From Ascidia mentula (Eukaryota > Chordata > Ascidiacea > Phlebobranchia > Ascidiidae): 64,000 nucleotides of DNA. Location: positions 18,646,266 to 18,710,265 of the forward strand of contig OX387197.1 of NCBI GenBank assembly GCA_947561715.1. The letters run 5' to 3'. The notes below the pieces were generated by a model. It was not told the DNA's origin. It saw only the letters and a program-made list of their open reading frames with translations, and ran no database searches. A program made the position numbers and the translations under genes. This document shows, piece by piece, positions 38,801 to 48,679 of the stretch. Within the stretch, counting starts at the first letter, position 1. Each line of letters begins with the position of its first letter.

Positions 38801-41800
38801 TAGGCAGACACCTCAACCAAGAATTGTGTTAACAGACCGTGAGCAAAATGTTCTAAATTTTCATTTACTCACCTGAAAAGCACGACTGGTTGGTGTCCAC
38901 AGAGCAGTAAGCGATGCGAAACGATGTATTTGCAGCCATCAAGTTCGTGGCTGCCGCATAAACCGTCGTGGCTACTTTCAAAGTGAAATTAAGGCGGAAT
39001 CCATCCACATGATAACTTATGCTGGAACTTCCTTCGCCGTGTATGCAGAAGTGGTGCCAATAGCGCCGGGCAATTGCATCCTTTGACAGTGCCACAGATG
39101 AAGCGATCTGCAGGAAAGATTGCCATAGACATAAATGCACAATAAAATAAAAAATTGCTCATTTGTTGCTTGTTAGTAAACCTTTTGTTATCGCGCAATT
39201 TTTGCCTTGACGGAGGATATGCAAACATAAACGGAGACAATTTCTGTACCTTGGTTCCGTTGAGGAAGGAGAGCTCAAAAATCTTACTCCCATTATTGTC
39301 GGCCTCCCGCAGAAGCGTCAAGCTGCCCCCAGCGCTTATCATCACAGTTGGCAACATCACCGACGAGGAGTTGTGAGCTCGAAACCAGAAGCATAATGTG
39401 TGCGGGTGGTGGGATGTCATCATCGTAGTAGAAATACACATAGGAACTCCGATCCACGAAGAAGATAAAACTGTTGCTTGGCTTTGAACTTCGTAGCGGG
39501 GAAACGTTTCCTGCAACTCCGACGGAATTGAGTTGGACTGATCTGAATACGCATGTACATCTTAGGGAATAAAGTTTAATAAATTTCGAGATTCTAAAAT
39601 CGTAACTGCATAAACCACTCCAGTAAAAAAAGTATAGATGTTACTGTCTGTGTCTTATGGTATTAGATGGATTTAACATGCAGTGCGCCTGAAACCGGGT
39701 GTTCCCCAGGCGACTAAAAAATACATGCGGGTGCTGAATGGCTTTGTGTATTGGTTTCACTTGATATGGGCAAAATAAGATGCTACGATCAAAACCACTT
39801 ACTAGATGCCAGACGAAAAAGCAACACAACTGCTGGGCCATTATCGTTCAACGTGAACCCGTTGCTGTAGGAAAATAGACCTCCAGTAATTGCGCTGCGG
39901 AGTACATATGATTGGGAAGCAGCGTTTTCCACCAGAACATGCCAAGGATGATAACTGAATACATTGCAACAACATAGAAAATTGTTTATTTTCCCCATAT
40001 TCGCTATGCGCAGTGAGAACAATTTATTTACCCATATTTGCTGTCCACAAAGAAAACAGAAGAATCCGCCAGAACGTTAAGCCAGAGATCGCACTGGTTG
40101 CCATTGGGACACCCTCGTGTCGAACGCACTGCAAAATGCTGGCCGAGATTGATAAGTTGCATGGCTATAGACGATGTGGATCTAAAAGAAGAATCGGTGA
40201 CGTAGTGCACGTATCTAAACCGAAAAAATAACAAACAGAGTTGTACTTCCTATTACAAAGTGCAAACTTTGCTACAATATCGATGACGTCGACGTGAATG
40301 AGGGATACAAAAATATGCGAAATAATCTAGCAATACCTCTTTCTGAATGTCTTCACAGCTTGGTTGTTTCCAGTATACAGTAGCTCTAAGTTGTCAGAAG
40401 ATTCTAATGCATAATTGCCCGTTTCCACCGGCACTGGAACTTCACACTTTTCGCCAGCAAAACCGTTCGCGCACTGACATGTGAAGTTGCTGTAAAGATG
40501 AATGTTGCTATTTGGTTAAGTTCTTTTATGACGAACACCACAGCATACCGAAAATTTAGAAAATGTTTATTTTACTCACATTGCATGCTACTAAAAAGTT
40601 TATAAATCACTTCCATCAAATGTCAATGTTAAGCAACGTTACCTGTTGTTTCCGGTGCATGTTCCACCGTTCTGACACTGAGAACATGGTAGCGGTGTCG
40701 TGACCGCAGCAGTAGCGGTCGCACCAGTCGTGGCCCCTGCTGTAGTGGTCGCACCAGTCATGGCCCCTGCTGTAGTCGTTGCACCAGTGGTCGCTCCATT
40801 CGTGGCCCCTCCTGTAGTCGTTGCACCAGTAGTCGCCCCAGTCGTGGGCCCTGCTGTAGTCGTTGCACCAGTGGTCGCTCCAGTTGTGGCCCCTGCCATA
40901 GTGGTTGCAACAGTCGTGGCCCCTGCTGTAGTCGTTGCACCAGTGGTCGCACCAGTCGTGGCCCCTGCGATAGTGGTCGCTCCAGTCGTGGTCCCTGCCA
41001 TAGTGGTCGCTCCAGTCGTGGCCCCTGCCATAGTTGTTGCAACAGTCGTGGCCCCTGCTGTAGCCGTTGCACCAGTGGTCGCTACAGTCGTGGCCCCTGC
41101 GATAGTGGTCGCTCCAGTCGTGGCCCCTGCTGTAGTCGTTGCACCAGTGGTCGCACCAGTCGTGGCCCCTGCGATAGTGGTCGCTCCAGTCGTGGTCCCT
41201 GCCATAGTGGTCGCTCCAGTCGTGGCCCCTGCCATAGTTGTTGCAACAGTCGTGGCCCCTGCTGTAGCCGTTGCACCAGTAGTCGCTCCAGTCGTGGCCC
41301 CTGCTGTAGTCGTTGCACCAGTGGTCGCTACAGTCGTGGTCCCTGCGATAGTGGTCGCTCCAGTCGTGGCCCCTGCTGTAGTCGTTGCACCAGTGGTCGC
41401 TACAGTCGTAGTCCCTGCGGTAGTGGTCGCTCCAGTCGTGGGCCCTGCTGTAGTCGTTGCACCAATGGTCGCTCCAGTCGTGGCCCCTGCTGTAGTCGTT
41501 GCACCAATGGTCGCTCCAGTCGTGGCCCCTGCTGTAGTGGTCGCCCCAGTCGTGTGCCCTGCTGTAGTCGTTGCACCAGTGGTCGCTCCAGTCGTGGCCC
41601 CTGCGGTAGTGGTTGCAACAGTCGTGGCCCCTGCTGTAGTCGTTGCACCAGTGGTCGCTCCAGTCGTGGCCCCTGCTGTAGTCGTTGCACCAGTGGTCGC
41701 TCCAGTCGTGGCCCCTGCGGTAGTGGTTGCAACAGTCGTGGCCCCTGCTGTAGTCGTTGCACCAGTGGTCGCTCCAGTCGTGGCCCCTGCTGTAGTCGTT

Positions 41801-44800
41801 GCACCAGTGGTCGCTCCAGTCGTGGCCCCTGCGGTAGTGGTTGCACCAGTGGTCGCTCCAGTCGTGGCCCCTGCGGTAGTGGTTGCAACAGTCGTGGCCC
41901 CTGCTGTAGTCGTTGCACCAGTGGTCGCTTCAGTCGTGGCCCCTGCTGTAGTGGTTGCAACAGTCGTGGGCCCTGCTGTAGTCGTTGCACCAGTGGTCGC
42001 TCCAGTCGTGGCCTCTGCGGTAGTGGTCGCTCCAGTCGTGGCCCCTGCTGTAGTCGTTGCACCAGTGGTCGCTCCAGTCGTGGCCTCTGCGGTAGTGGTC
42101 GCTCCAGTCGTGGGCCCTGCTGTAGTCGTTGCACCAGTGGTCGCTCCAGTCGTGGCCTCTGCGGTAGTGGTTGCAGCAGTCGTGGCCCCTGCGATAGTGG
42201 TCGCTCCATTCGTGGTCCCTGCTGTAGTTGTTGCACCAGTGGTCGCACCAGTCGTGGCCCCTGCGATAGTGGTCGCTCCATTCGTGATCCCTGCTGTAGT
42301 CGTTGCACCAGTGGTCGCACCAGTCGTGGCCCCTGCGATAGTGGTCGCTCCAGTTGCACCAGTGGTCGCTCCAGTCGTGGCCTCTGCGGTAGTGGTTGCA
42401 GCAGTCGTGGCCCCCGCTGTAGTGGGCGCACCAGCAGTCGTCGCCCCAGCCGTCGTGGTCCCTGTCATTATGGGCTGTCCGGTTGTGGTCCCAGCAGTTG
42501 AGGACGCTTTACTGGTGGGCCCAGCCATTGTGGGCGCTTTAGTAGCGGACCCAGTCGTTGCGGGAGCTCCAGACGTGGGCCCTGCCGTTGTGGGCGCAAG
42601 AGTCGTGGCTTCGGGTGTTGTAGCCGCTGGTGTCGCGGCATTATTTGTGGTCGCCTGGGTTGTTGCAGGTGCTCTTGTTGTCGCTGCCAAAGTTCCCACG
42701 TCGTTCTGATTCGGTTTTCCATAACCTATCAGTAATATGCGGAAATAAATTTAATGTACTATATACATACATACATGTTACTGTGTTGGAACAGAAACAA
42801 CAGCGCACCTGTTAAGTTCAAATGAATGTATTTCATAGCACCGGGGTGAGCAGCTGTAGCAACACCGCCCAACGCAACCACCTGACTTCCAAAAGTGCTC
42901 CCGTTTTTCATGTAATACACGTTCGGTTGGTTAACGGTAAAATAAACAGTATCCGAACCACGTTTGGTGGTGCTGCTAGAGATTGGTAACCAGTTTGTGA
43001 TGCTGGTTCCCAAACCGTAGATTTGAAAATCTGGAAAGAGTGCAACCAATTGTTTCAAAAGTTACAAGGAAATTTAATTTCGCTGTGAAATGGAATCTTC
43101 TACATTCGCACAAAACTAAAATATTTACGAAAGTGCACAAAGTTTCGCAGCGTTCCGTTTCTCGCACTGTTCCCGGAAGCAGTGACCAGTGTTCTCACCA
43201 TTTGGTTTGTCCGTAGCAAATGTGGCCGCGTACTTCCAGAGAGGTTTGAATGCCGCAAAGCTGTAGTATTCGGTGTACGATCGCACGCCAGGAATGATGG
43301 TCATGTAAGGATATCGCGTTGGAGTGCTTGCCACTCGAGGTCGTACAGCTTGCCTTGCGCGTGGGTGTGGGTAAAAGTGATAGGGAGCACCTCTGTACGC
43401 TAAAATTCAGTTTGTTACAAGCAAGCTAAGTGGTTAAATAAGCAACAATACAAACAGGAGTTCGTGCAATGGAGTGTGACCGTATCAGTGCATAGCAGTT
43501 TACAACTGAACCAAAGAGTATATTGAAGTTGTTTTTCTACGCTTGTGTTTGCACTCCCTGTAAAACGATTTTTTAATCGCTTTTTGTTATTGGCTTACCG
43601 TTACTTATTCCACTTTTGCCGAGAACCACTGGGAAAAAAATCTCGTCACTTATTAAATGAACAAGGCTGTCGGAATCCATCATCACGTCCTTGTGTGAAA
43701 AGGGACTTACGGTGGTAAAGTTGGTCGCAAAACCAGTCCGAATCTGGGAACAAGTTTTGTGCTCACTTTATCTTAAATTAATCCAATCCAGAGATGCGGC
43801 AAACACACTTTTAACCACGAAGGTTTTTGTTTTATCGTTAGTAGCTGTTTGCTGGTAAAACTACCTTCTTTATTAGGCTACATCAACAGCGATTAAAAAC
43901 GAATTCCCGCGGCAAATTTATCGTCAACTCAAAAAATACAAATAAAAAACGGTAGTAAATGCACTTACCACAACGGTTGTTGCTAGTTTGTAGGCCAAGA
44001 TACGTATGACTATGCCATTTCCTCGAGAATCTAAATTAATGACATATTCTTTGTCCCATAGTGAAACAGGGAGCAACTGTTCGGCCATGTAGTCCGTCGT
44101 TATGTCCTCGAAAGTGTTGTGAGGAACCTAACACAAAATGGTATACAAATGTAAAAGTCACATCGCAAACACCAGCATGTAACGTACTATAGTATTTTGA
44201 TGCAATCGCGGTTGGAAAAAATTACACAGTATACAATTTCAGCTTGAGGTTAAATTTACTCACCTTAGCGTCGAGCATTGCACTGATCACACTTATTGGG
44301 TGATTTGAGGTCACTCGAATTCCTGTTAAGTCGTACATGGCCGAGCAAAGGCCCTGGCCCGCGACCAAATGGACGCTGTTTGCGCTGGATAAAGTAACGT
44401 TGATGATTTGTCCGTCAGTCATTGTAATTTGCATCGTTGTGTTTTGGTAGAAGCTCGTCAATATGATGAAGGTTAATCGGGAGGAGTAAGAGGCTATAAC
44501 GTAATCAGAACCCCAAGCACAAAGAGGAAGGACAGCGAACGAAGCCATTTTCCTGACGTACGACAAAATTGTATTAAGTGACATCACTTAACAAAAATAA
44601 AAATTACCCTGTGGAAATCGAGGTAACAAGAGCAACGGCTTGAAATGTGGCACCAGTGGTTATGACGACACCCTTGGCAGTCGGGTTTTTTACGTCGGAG
44701 CGGACAGGATTTAACTTCATGCTTGAAGGTACCATGTAAGTCCAAGTGGGGAAATTCATTTCGATATTGCTGATGGTTTGGTTCGTCATCGTTCCAACGT

Positions 44801-46319
44801 GAGCCTGATATATTTGCACAAGAACACGCCATTATCGAAAATGTATTGTAACTCCATAAAGAACAGAAGCTTAAAAAACCCAAACCACGTTGTCTAAAAG
44901 TGTTTAAAATATTTATTCGGCAGGCTATGTAGTTCGATGTAACGATTTACTTAAATCTGGATTTGATGTCTGTAGAAATTCAAAGCTATTGTTCATTTGC
45001 TGACTGAAAAGGCAATTGAGTTTACAGTGACATTCGGCGAATTGCTTACAATAAATGGGTTTACCTTATTGCTCGTAACATTTATTGGAGAGGAAAAAAA
45101 GATTTGTGTCTTCAAACGACCGACTGGTGGAATAACGAAGACGTTTGTCAAAGAAGAGCAGTTGTCTGTAAAGCAAATCCACTTAAGAACTATAGAGCCT
45201 TGTAAAACGGTGTGGGCTAAAAAACACAATAGCCCCAATTATACTTACAAACAGGTATTGTCGAAGGGTAGAGATGCTGGGAACGAGATTCTGAACACAG
45301 AAAAAATGTTTTTCTCTTAAAACACAGGCGTTCGGTACTACATATACAGTTTTTTGTTTGCAAGCAACGGTTTTGATTTAAACACCGGTTTGGTTTCAAA
45401 AAAAGGTGTTGCAAAATGTTAGGCACTGTTTCACTTACTTAGTAATCCCCGAAATTCAGGACTTTGGGGCATAAAGACGCACTTGTAGTTCATAATATAA
45501 GAGAAATTGCCACCTTTTACGTATCCGAAAGTACCAGGGAAACGGTATTCAATATTCGATCCGTCCCACTAGAGAGTAATCACACAGTTTTGACTGCTGC
45601 ATTTGTGCAGAAAGTAAATCAAACTATCACCGTTAACAATGGCAAAAAAAATATATTTAAAGCAAAGCTAATTGTGAACACTATTTAGGGATTTGCTCAT
45701 AATTCTGAGAATGAAGAGACTGATCCATACTATTTAAACAGATGATGGCTTAAGTTAAACATGACAATGCTAACTGTATGCTATCAACGCTGATGTGCTT
45801 GAAATAAGATACCTTTAGGTCGCTGCCGCAGGAATGATTATAGTACGACCTAATTTCTATTCCAGGAATTCCCACATAGGACACGAGTTTCAGTTTGCAA
45901 CCTTGTCCATCGATCGTAAATTTTATTGAAACAAGATCTGAAACACGAAAATTCCGAATTTAGGGTTTGCACATGAACTGTTAACCATCAGACCCGGCCA
46001 TCTTATGGTTCCTTTACATGTTTTATTATAAACGAATGTTTGCATTCATGAGGTACTAGATACACTTACCGTCCGACGCATTAAGATTTTGTAGTAGGGG
46101 TAACGGGATAAACAAAATGGATTGTTCAGGGTTGCAGAGCGTGTACACGTAGTTGACCTGGTGCGGAAACGCATGGGCAGCATACCGATAGACAGGAGCA
46201 TTTAGCGGAATGACTGTCACAGAATCGGTTGGCGTTGCTAGAAACACTGCCACTAGGGCAGATAACAGAAACAGATGACATGGAACATAAATATGGGCAT
46301 TGTCTCTGTGGTAAGACAT
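32048..46319 (-). CDS. Large mosaic type I membrane protein: IgGFc-binding, mucin repeats, EGF, LamG-like, C-type lectin, vWA, ZP
   Basis: About 30 exons on one strand encode roughly 2,900 residues (sum of approximate exon lengths). Order from the N-terminus: signal peptide; IgGFc-binding-like region; Thr/Ala repeat of about 650 residues; one EGF module; an unassigned beta-rich part; LamG/pentraxin-like region; C-type lectin domain; vWA domain; second Thr/Ala/Gly/Pro repeat; ZP module with furin site; transmembrane helix; about 180-residue cytoplasmic tail. Several exon junctions were checked for phase and agree, including EGF to the following exon, lectin, vWA, and ZP to transmembrane, which argues for one gene. 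The stop is at 32048-32050. It is likely a surface, mucus or egg-coat protein that can be shed at the furin site and polymerise through ZP; this is inference from domains. The start codon follows directly after an AG, suggesting trans-splicing. An annotation pipeline might split it at the repeats. Confidence 0.85.
33045..35010 (-). other. ZP (zona pellucida) module with furin site
   Basis: ZP-N starts right after the repeat (INCNLSGMTVDLAL) and runs through VPFLNCGIMVNQMGN and NVSCTYGG. ZP-C has DDDKLTTPLANMPTVRV, MMLHVDKCVASS, CLAQNG, FRWLTPGDDYIFIHCVASLC and the exit segment SCPSNRKRREA. The RKRR is a furin-type site located, as in egg-coat and uromodulin-type ZP proteins, just before a hydrophobic patch and the membrane anchor. 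Exons: end of the repeat exon (to about 34845), 34552-34757, 33965-34230, 33236-33395, 33047-33124, all approximate. Confidence 0.85.
33725..33775 (-). ncRNA. Hammerhead-like element, inverted relative of 6266-6360
   Basis: On the minus strand CUGAGGA (33754-33760), one extra A, stem II with a bulged U (33734-33752), GAAA (33730-33733), then CGUC. Upstream bases (33761-33775) can pair with bases after CGUC, forming an interrupted stem I. The shared flank with the 6266 copy includes CAGAAGAACAG (33689-33699 as its complement). It lies in an intron of the mosaic gene, in sense orientation. Confidence 0.45.
35008..36080 (-). repeat. Coding minisatellite of 15-bp units (TAGPT/TAAAT)
   Basis: About 71 tandem 15-base units read on the minus strand as Thr-Ala-Gly-Pro-Thr or Thr-Ala-Ala-Ala-Thr. 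Units are strongly homogenised: about two dozen nearly identical units of one type at roughly 35416-35800, then eleven or so of the other type at about 35850-36015. Because the unit is 15 bases, copy-number change keeps the frame. It links the vWA and ZP domains as an O-glycosylated stalk. The exon starts at an AG near 36092 and continues into the ZP module without an intron. Confidence 0.93.
36166..37056 (-). other. von Willebrand factor A-type domain with degenerate MIDAS
   Basis: Three exons: about 36869-37053 (VIFVLARFSNTTLWPKLQEAL), about 36370-36585 (FLVLTTSFMPDVSAEMAGLR, SSFALG) and about 36166-36288 (YLQSLATHANFVLYTDLQ). Fold landmarks fit vWA: hydrophobic strand 1, helix with LxxAL, strand followed by SxxPD, a 'FALG' strand, and 'L...A....VLY..D...L'. 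The metal site DxSxS is replaced by ARFSN, so metal-dependent ligand binding is unlikely. Confidence 0.7.
37131..37757 (-). other. C-type lectin domain
   Basis: The first exon (start near 37757) reads FCEIGWTLAGQDCFQ, then SFADYFAGGVCNA and FVVASLVDS, the classic opening half with Cys pairs. A donor is placed inside the codon after VYR (near 37513). The second exon (from about 37365 to 37131) has FDICGHYDDT and ends GVCTNNRPVICEKE, giving the final Cys pair. I see no clear QPD/EPN plus WND calcium-binding set, so sugar binding is uncertain. Confidence 0.75.
38405..38508 (+). other. Run of predicted hairpins upstream of the complete hammerhead
   Basis: Four consecutive short inverted repeats: CACTA/TAGTG (38405-38409, 38431-38435), ACCTTG/CAAGGT (38441-38446, 38456-38461), CACC/GGTG (38464-38467, 38474-38477) and GGTGACT/AGTCACC with a 4-base loop (38491-38497, 38502-38508). 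They end about 60 bases before the ribozyme and suggest a structured RNA element. Confidence 0.45.
38567..38622 (+). ncRNA. Complete type I hammerhead ribozyme
   Basis: All parts are present in order: stem I strand AGCTGCA (38567-38573), CUGAUGA (38574-38580), stem II GACCU/AGGUC (38581-38585, 38592-38596) with a six-U loop, GAAA (38597-38600), stem III CAG/CUG (38601-38603, 38611-38613) with a 7-base loop, U and C (38614-38615), and the stem I partner TGCAGCT (38616-38622). The A15.1-U16.1 pair and H17=C are correct, so self-cleavage would fall after 38615. It lies in an intron between LamG exons of the mosaic gene, on the opposite strand, so it needs transcription from the plus strand. Catalytic activity is inferred from structure only. 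Confidence 0.8.
40336..40690 (-). other. EGF-like module
   Basis: The first half, CSQCQNGGTCTGNN, ends the repeat exon (donor near 40641). The second half, TCQCANGFAGEKC, starts the next exon (about 40336-40492). Six Cys in EGF spacing are present. The second exon continues into VPVPVETGNYALESSDN and joins the following exon in phase (KTFRKR then YVHYVTD). Confidence 0.85.
40690..42700 (-). repeat. Coding minisatellite: Thr/Ala/Gly mucin-like repeat
   Basis: A single exon (about 40639-42710) reads without stop through short units such as ATTGATTGATTTAG and ATTVATTTAG. At DNA level these are degenerate 12-, 15- and 42-base variants, all multiples of three. The product is a dense O-glycosylation substrate. 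The array is followed directly by the first half of an EGF module (CSQCQNGGTCTG). The opposite strand is also open in several frames, purely because of composition. Confidence 0.9.
43950..45165 (-). other. IgGFc-binding-like region
   Basis: Exons at about 44952-45165, 44610-44802, 44265-44545 and 43975-44130 carry the repeating pattern of this family: short beta-strands with GVVITTGATFQAVALV, a Cys plus SDYVIASYSS, and IRVTSNHPISVISAML, where the last matches the conserved 'I.S..PISV' signature. Exons further on (43650-43745, 43180-43400 and 42800-43035) continue similar beta-rich sequence up to the mucin repeat. In FCGBP-type proteins this domain is found in mucus proteins. Confidence 0.7.
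46070..46319 (-). other. Signal-peptide exon of the mosaic protein
   Basis: ATG at 46317-46319 begins a sequence with a hydrophobic core HLFLLSALVAVFLA followed by TPTDS, a typical cleavage context about 30 residues in. The exon ends at a GTAAG donor in phase 1, and the following exon (about 45815-45938) joins in phase. The base before the ATG completes CAG, a splice-acceptor-like end preceded by TTTTGTTG. Confidence 0.75.
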
Positions 46320-46923
46320 CTGCAACAAAACCATTTCGTTTCGAAATACCTGTACCAAATACATCACTAGTTCCTAACGTTGAGACGAATGGAAAGCTAT
46401 ACAACCTTTTCTTAAATGGTTCTAACTAAGCAACATTTTCGTGACAGGTACCTTAACCAAATTCATGATATTTGTTGTAGTTGCCCTGGCGTTTAAATAA
46501 ATTTCACCCCGTTGTTCAGCAATTTAAAGTATAACCCTACAACCTATTGTCTGTCATCTTACTGTTTCAATCCAAAACCGTTCAACTATCAAGGCTTTGC
46601 TGAAGTCCACACGTGTCATCTACATTTACGCCTAATTGATTTGGCTGCAACATTTGTGCGTTCGATACGCTATTTATTTTCAGCTCGATTATATCTTTAA
46701 TGTTTTGTGATTGCAGGAAAGGCAAGATTTTGACATGTAGAACTAACAAGTGAATTTTGAACAACAAATCCCACAACAAAGTCCCAACTTCGATTTTGAC
46801 TTTGAAAAGTCGCAGTTAAAAATCCTATATTTTTGCAGATTTCCGACAACTGTTTGTCACCACAATAAAACGCATGACTCAGCAATTAACGCAGCGCGTA
46901 GTGCAAACTGCAAACGTGACGGC
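46320..46923. promoter_or_regulatory. Head-to-head intergenic region, possible bidirectional promoter
   Basis: About 600 bases separate the start codons of the mosaic gene (minus) and the RCCD1-like gene (plus). An in-frame upstream ATG for the plus gene exists at 46750, so part of this may be its 5' UTR or N-terminus. No TATA box or known site was identified. Confidence 0.4.
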
Positions 46924-48679
46924 ATGAGTTTTTGCCTGTTCGGATTTGGATACAATGGGTTTCAACAAATAAAAACAACAGAAAAAAGTTTATGGCAACC
47001 AGTTAAGCTTTTTGAAGACACTGCGCGCCCTGACCTGTTTTTCGACTGGAGCACAACTGTGTGCATCCATAAAGGTATGTGGTTTTTACATAATTATAAT
47101 AAAAGCACAAGAATTGTTTATAAATATAGGTGTGGTCGTTTAAAGATAACTAATTTGATTTCTTTACTATATCGTGGCATGATATTCAAATATTTAATGG
47201 GTATACATTTAATTCCAGAGAAGACTTGCCTTCTGATACGGGGATTCAGCAGCACTAAAAATGTGTCCACTGAAAAATATTTTGATTTGAGATGTTTACC
47301 AGGCAACCTCAAAACCCTAAAGCGTGTATTAATATTGGATGGGGTCCTTTTTGTGTGGTTCGATGATAAAACATTGAGATTGTACAGCTTTGACAATGAC
47401 ACTCATTTAAGTAAAGAAATGCCATTTTCATCAAATATTGAATTGAAGGGGCTTTCATTAGTCAAAATTGAGCAAATTTCTGTTCTGCAATCATCAAACA
47501 TTGTGGTAATGGTGAAAGGTAAGACATGTACAGTCAATCAAGTTAGCCTACACTGATTTCACCTAAAAATTATAATTTTAAAACCACAATCAACTTTAAA
47601 AGTATGAATGCTTGAGGACATCTGCATATTTTGTTGTTAGATGAAAAAGTGATCCAGTGTAAGGTCAGGGAGAAAGAAGTCAGAAAAATCAATGAATTGC
47701 ACTTTGCGTTGCCTGTCAAAAAACTTAGTTGTGGAAAAGATCATCAGGTTTTGGTAACCAAGGATGGCCAGATATATGCATGGGGTATAGGAAGGTAAAA
47801 AACACTGTGCTTGTTGTTTTCTGAAGCAATGATAGAAAGCTTTCGATTGTAATCATGTTTATTATGTGCTCATGAACTAGTTGCTAATTTTTGTTTTGTA
47901 GTCGTGGCCAGATTGGAAATGGAGCATTGACATCAATGGAAAAACCTGCACTTGTTGAGGCATTGGACGGTGTAAAAATAATTGATGCATGTTGTGGAGG
48001 TTGGCATACACTTGCATTGGCAGGTAAGGGTAACCATGGAAATTGTACCTTCTGCTGTTAAAAATTTGTTGCATTTCGTATTGTTTTGGTGAAAAAATTG
48101 TTTTTGAATCTTTCTGTGAGGTTCACTTTTAGTTTTTAAATGTTTCACTTTTGTACATAAAAATAATTTGGAACATAGATGCAAGCGAAATGTTTTGTAG
48201 AAAGCCAAGACGTTTATTCTTGGGGTTGGAATGAATCCGGTCAAACAGGATTTCCTGCACCCACAAACTCCTTTGCCACCATCAAAAATAAATCTGCCAT
48301 GGGAGACACCAACGCACCTTCAACGTATGAACCAATCGCCATGGTAACCACACCGCTCCTAGTCGAATTGGAAAATTACGTGCCTAATGTGGCGGCGGGC
48401 GAATTTGTTCAAGTGCGCTCAATTTCTTGCGGAACAAGACACTCGGCTGTCGTGACGTCACGTGGAATGGTGGTCACGTGGGGTTGGGGTGAATACGGAC
48501 AGCTTGGGCATTCGTGTTGTGTGATGACCCGTTCAGCCGAGACTTCTGTCAGTCACGGTTGTAATTCCCCTGTTCATGGACCTGCGGTCGCAGTGTGGTT
48601 CGTTGAAAATGGCCACTTCGTCGACGGCGTCTTCTGCGGTCCCTGGAATACGTTTGTCGTCACCAAAATATCCAGATAA
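46924..48679 (+). CDS. RCCD1: RCC1-repeat protein, RCCD1-like
   Basis: Five exons join to 401 residues (human RCCD1 about 376): 46924-47074, 47219-47518, 47641-47794, 47902-48023 and 48201-48679. The protein opens CLFGFGYNGFQQI and then has WSTTVCIHK, matching the beginning of RCCD1 as I recall it. RCC1-type blades are visible as SCGKDHQVLVTKDGQIYAW, GGWHTLALA, VYSWGWNESGQTG, and SCGTRHSAVVTSRGMVVTW with WGWGEYGQLGH, ending GPWNTFVV. In vertebrates RCCD1 partners the demethylase KDM8 in chromatin at mitosis; that role is known for the family, not shown here. The ATG at 46924 was chosen because it starts the conserved part; an in-frame ATG at 46750 is possible. AATAAA occurs near 49026. Confidence 0.88.

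Larger units (their letters stand above)
37996..39545 (-). other. LamG/pentraxin-like jelly-roll region
   Basis: Three exons (about 39250-39545, 38875-39118 and 37996-38219) give TLCFWFRAHNSSS, then RRYWHHFCIHGEGSSSI with YHVDGFRL, then GYIGGITVWQKLMLVSDI. These are the usual landmarks: a first strand with aromatic, 'W(H)HxC', 'DG', and the closing 'G.I..(V)W'. Family-level assignment only. Confidence 0.65.

Noticed and set aside
40700..42709. 669-residue plus-strand frame and a nested 315-residue frame
   Set aside because: Same reason: a repeat array without stops. The minus strand frame runs into a real EGF module and has matching splice sites.
44997..45688. Plus-strand frames opposite the IgGFc-binding exons
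   Set aside because: The minus strand gives exons with good AG/GT ends and phase (for example WDGSNIEYRFPG at about 45440-45550) within a continuous gene; the plus frames have no partners.
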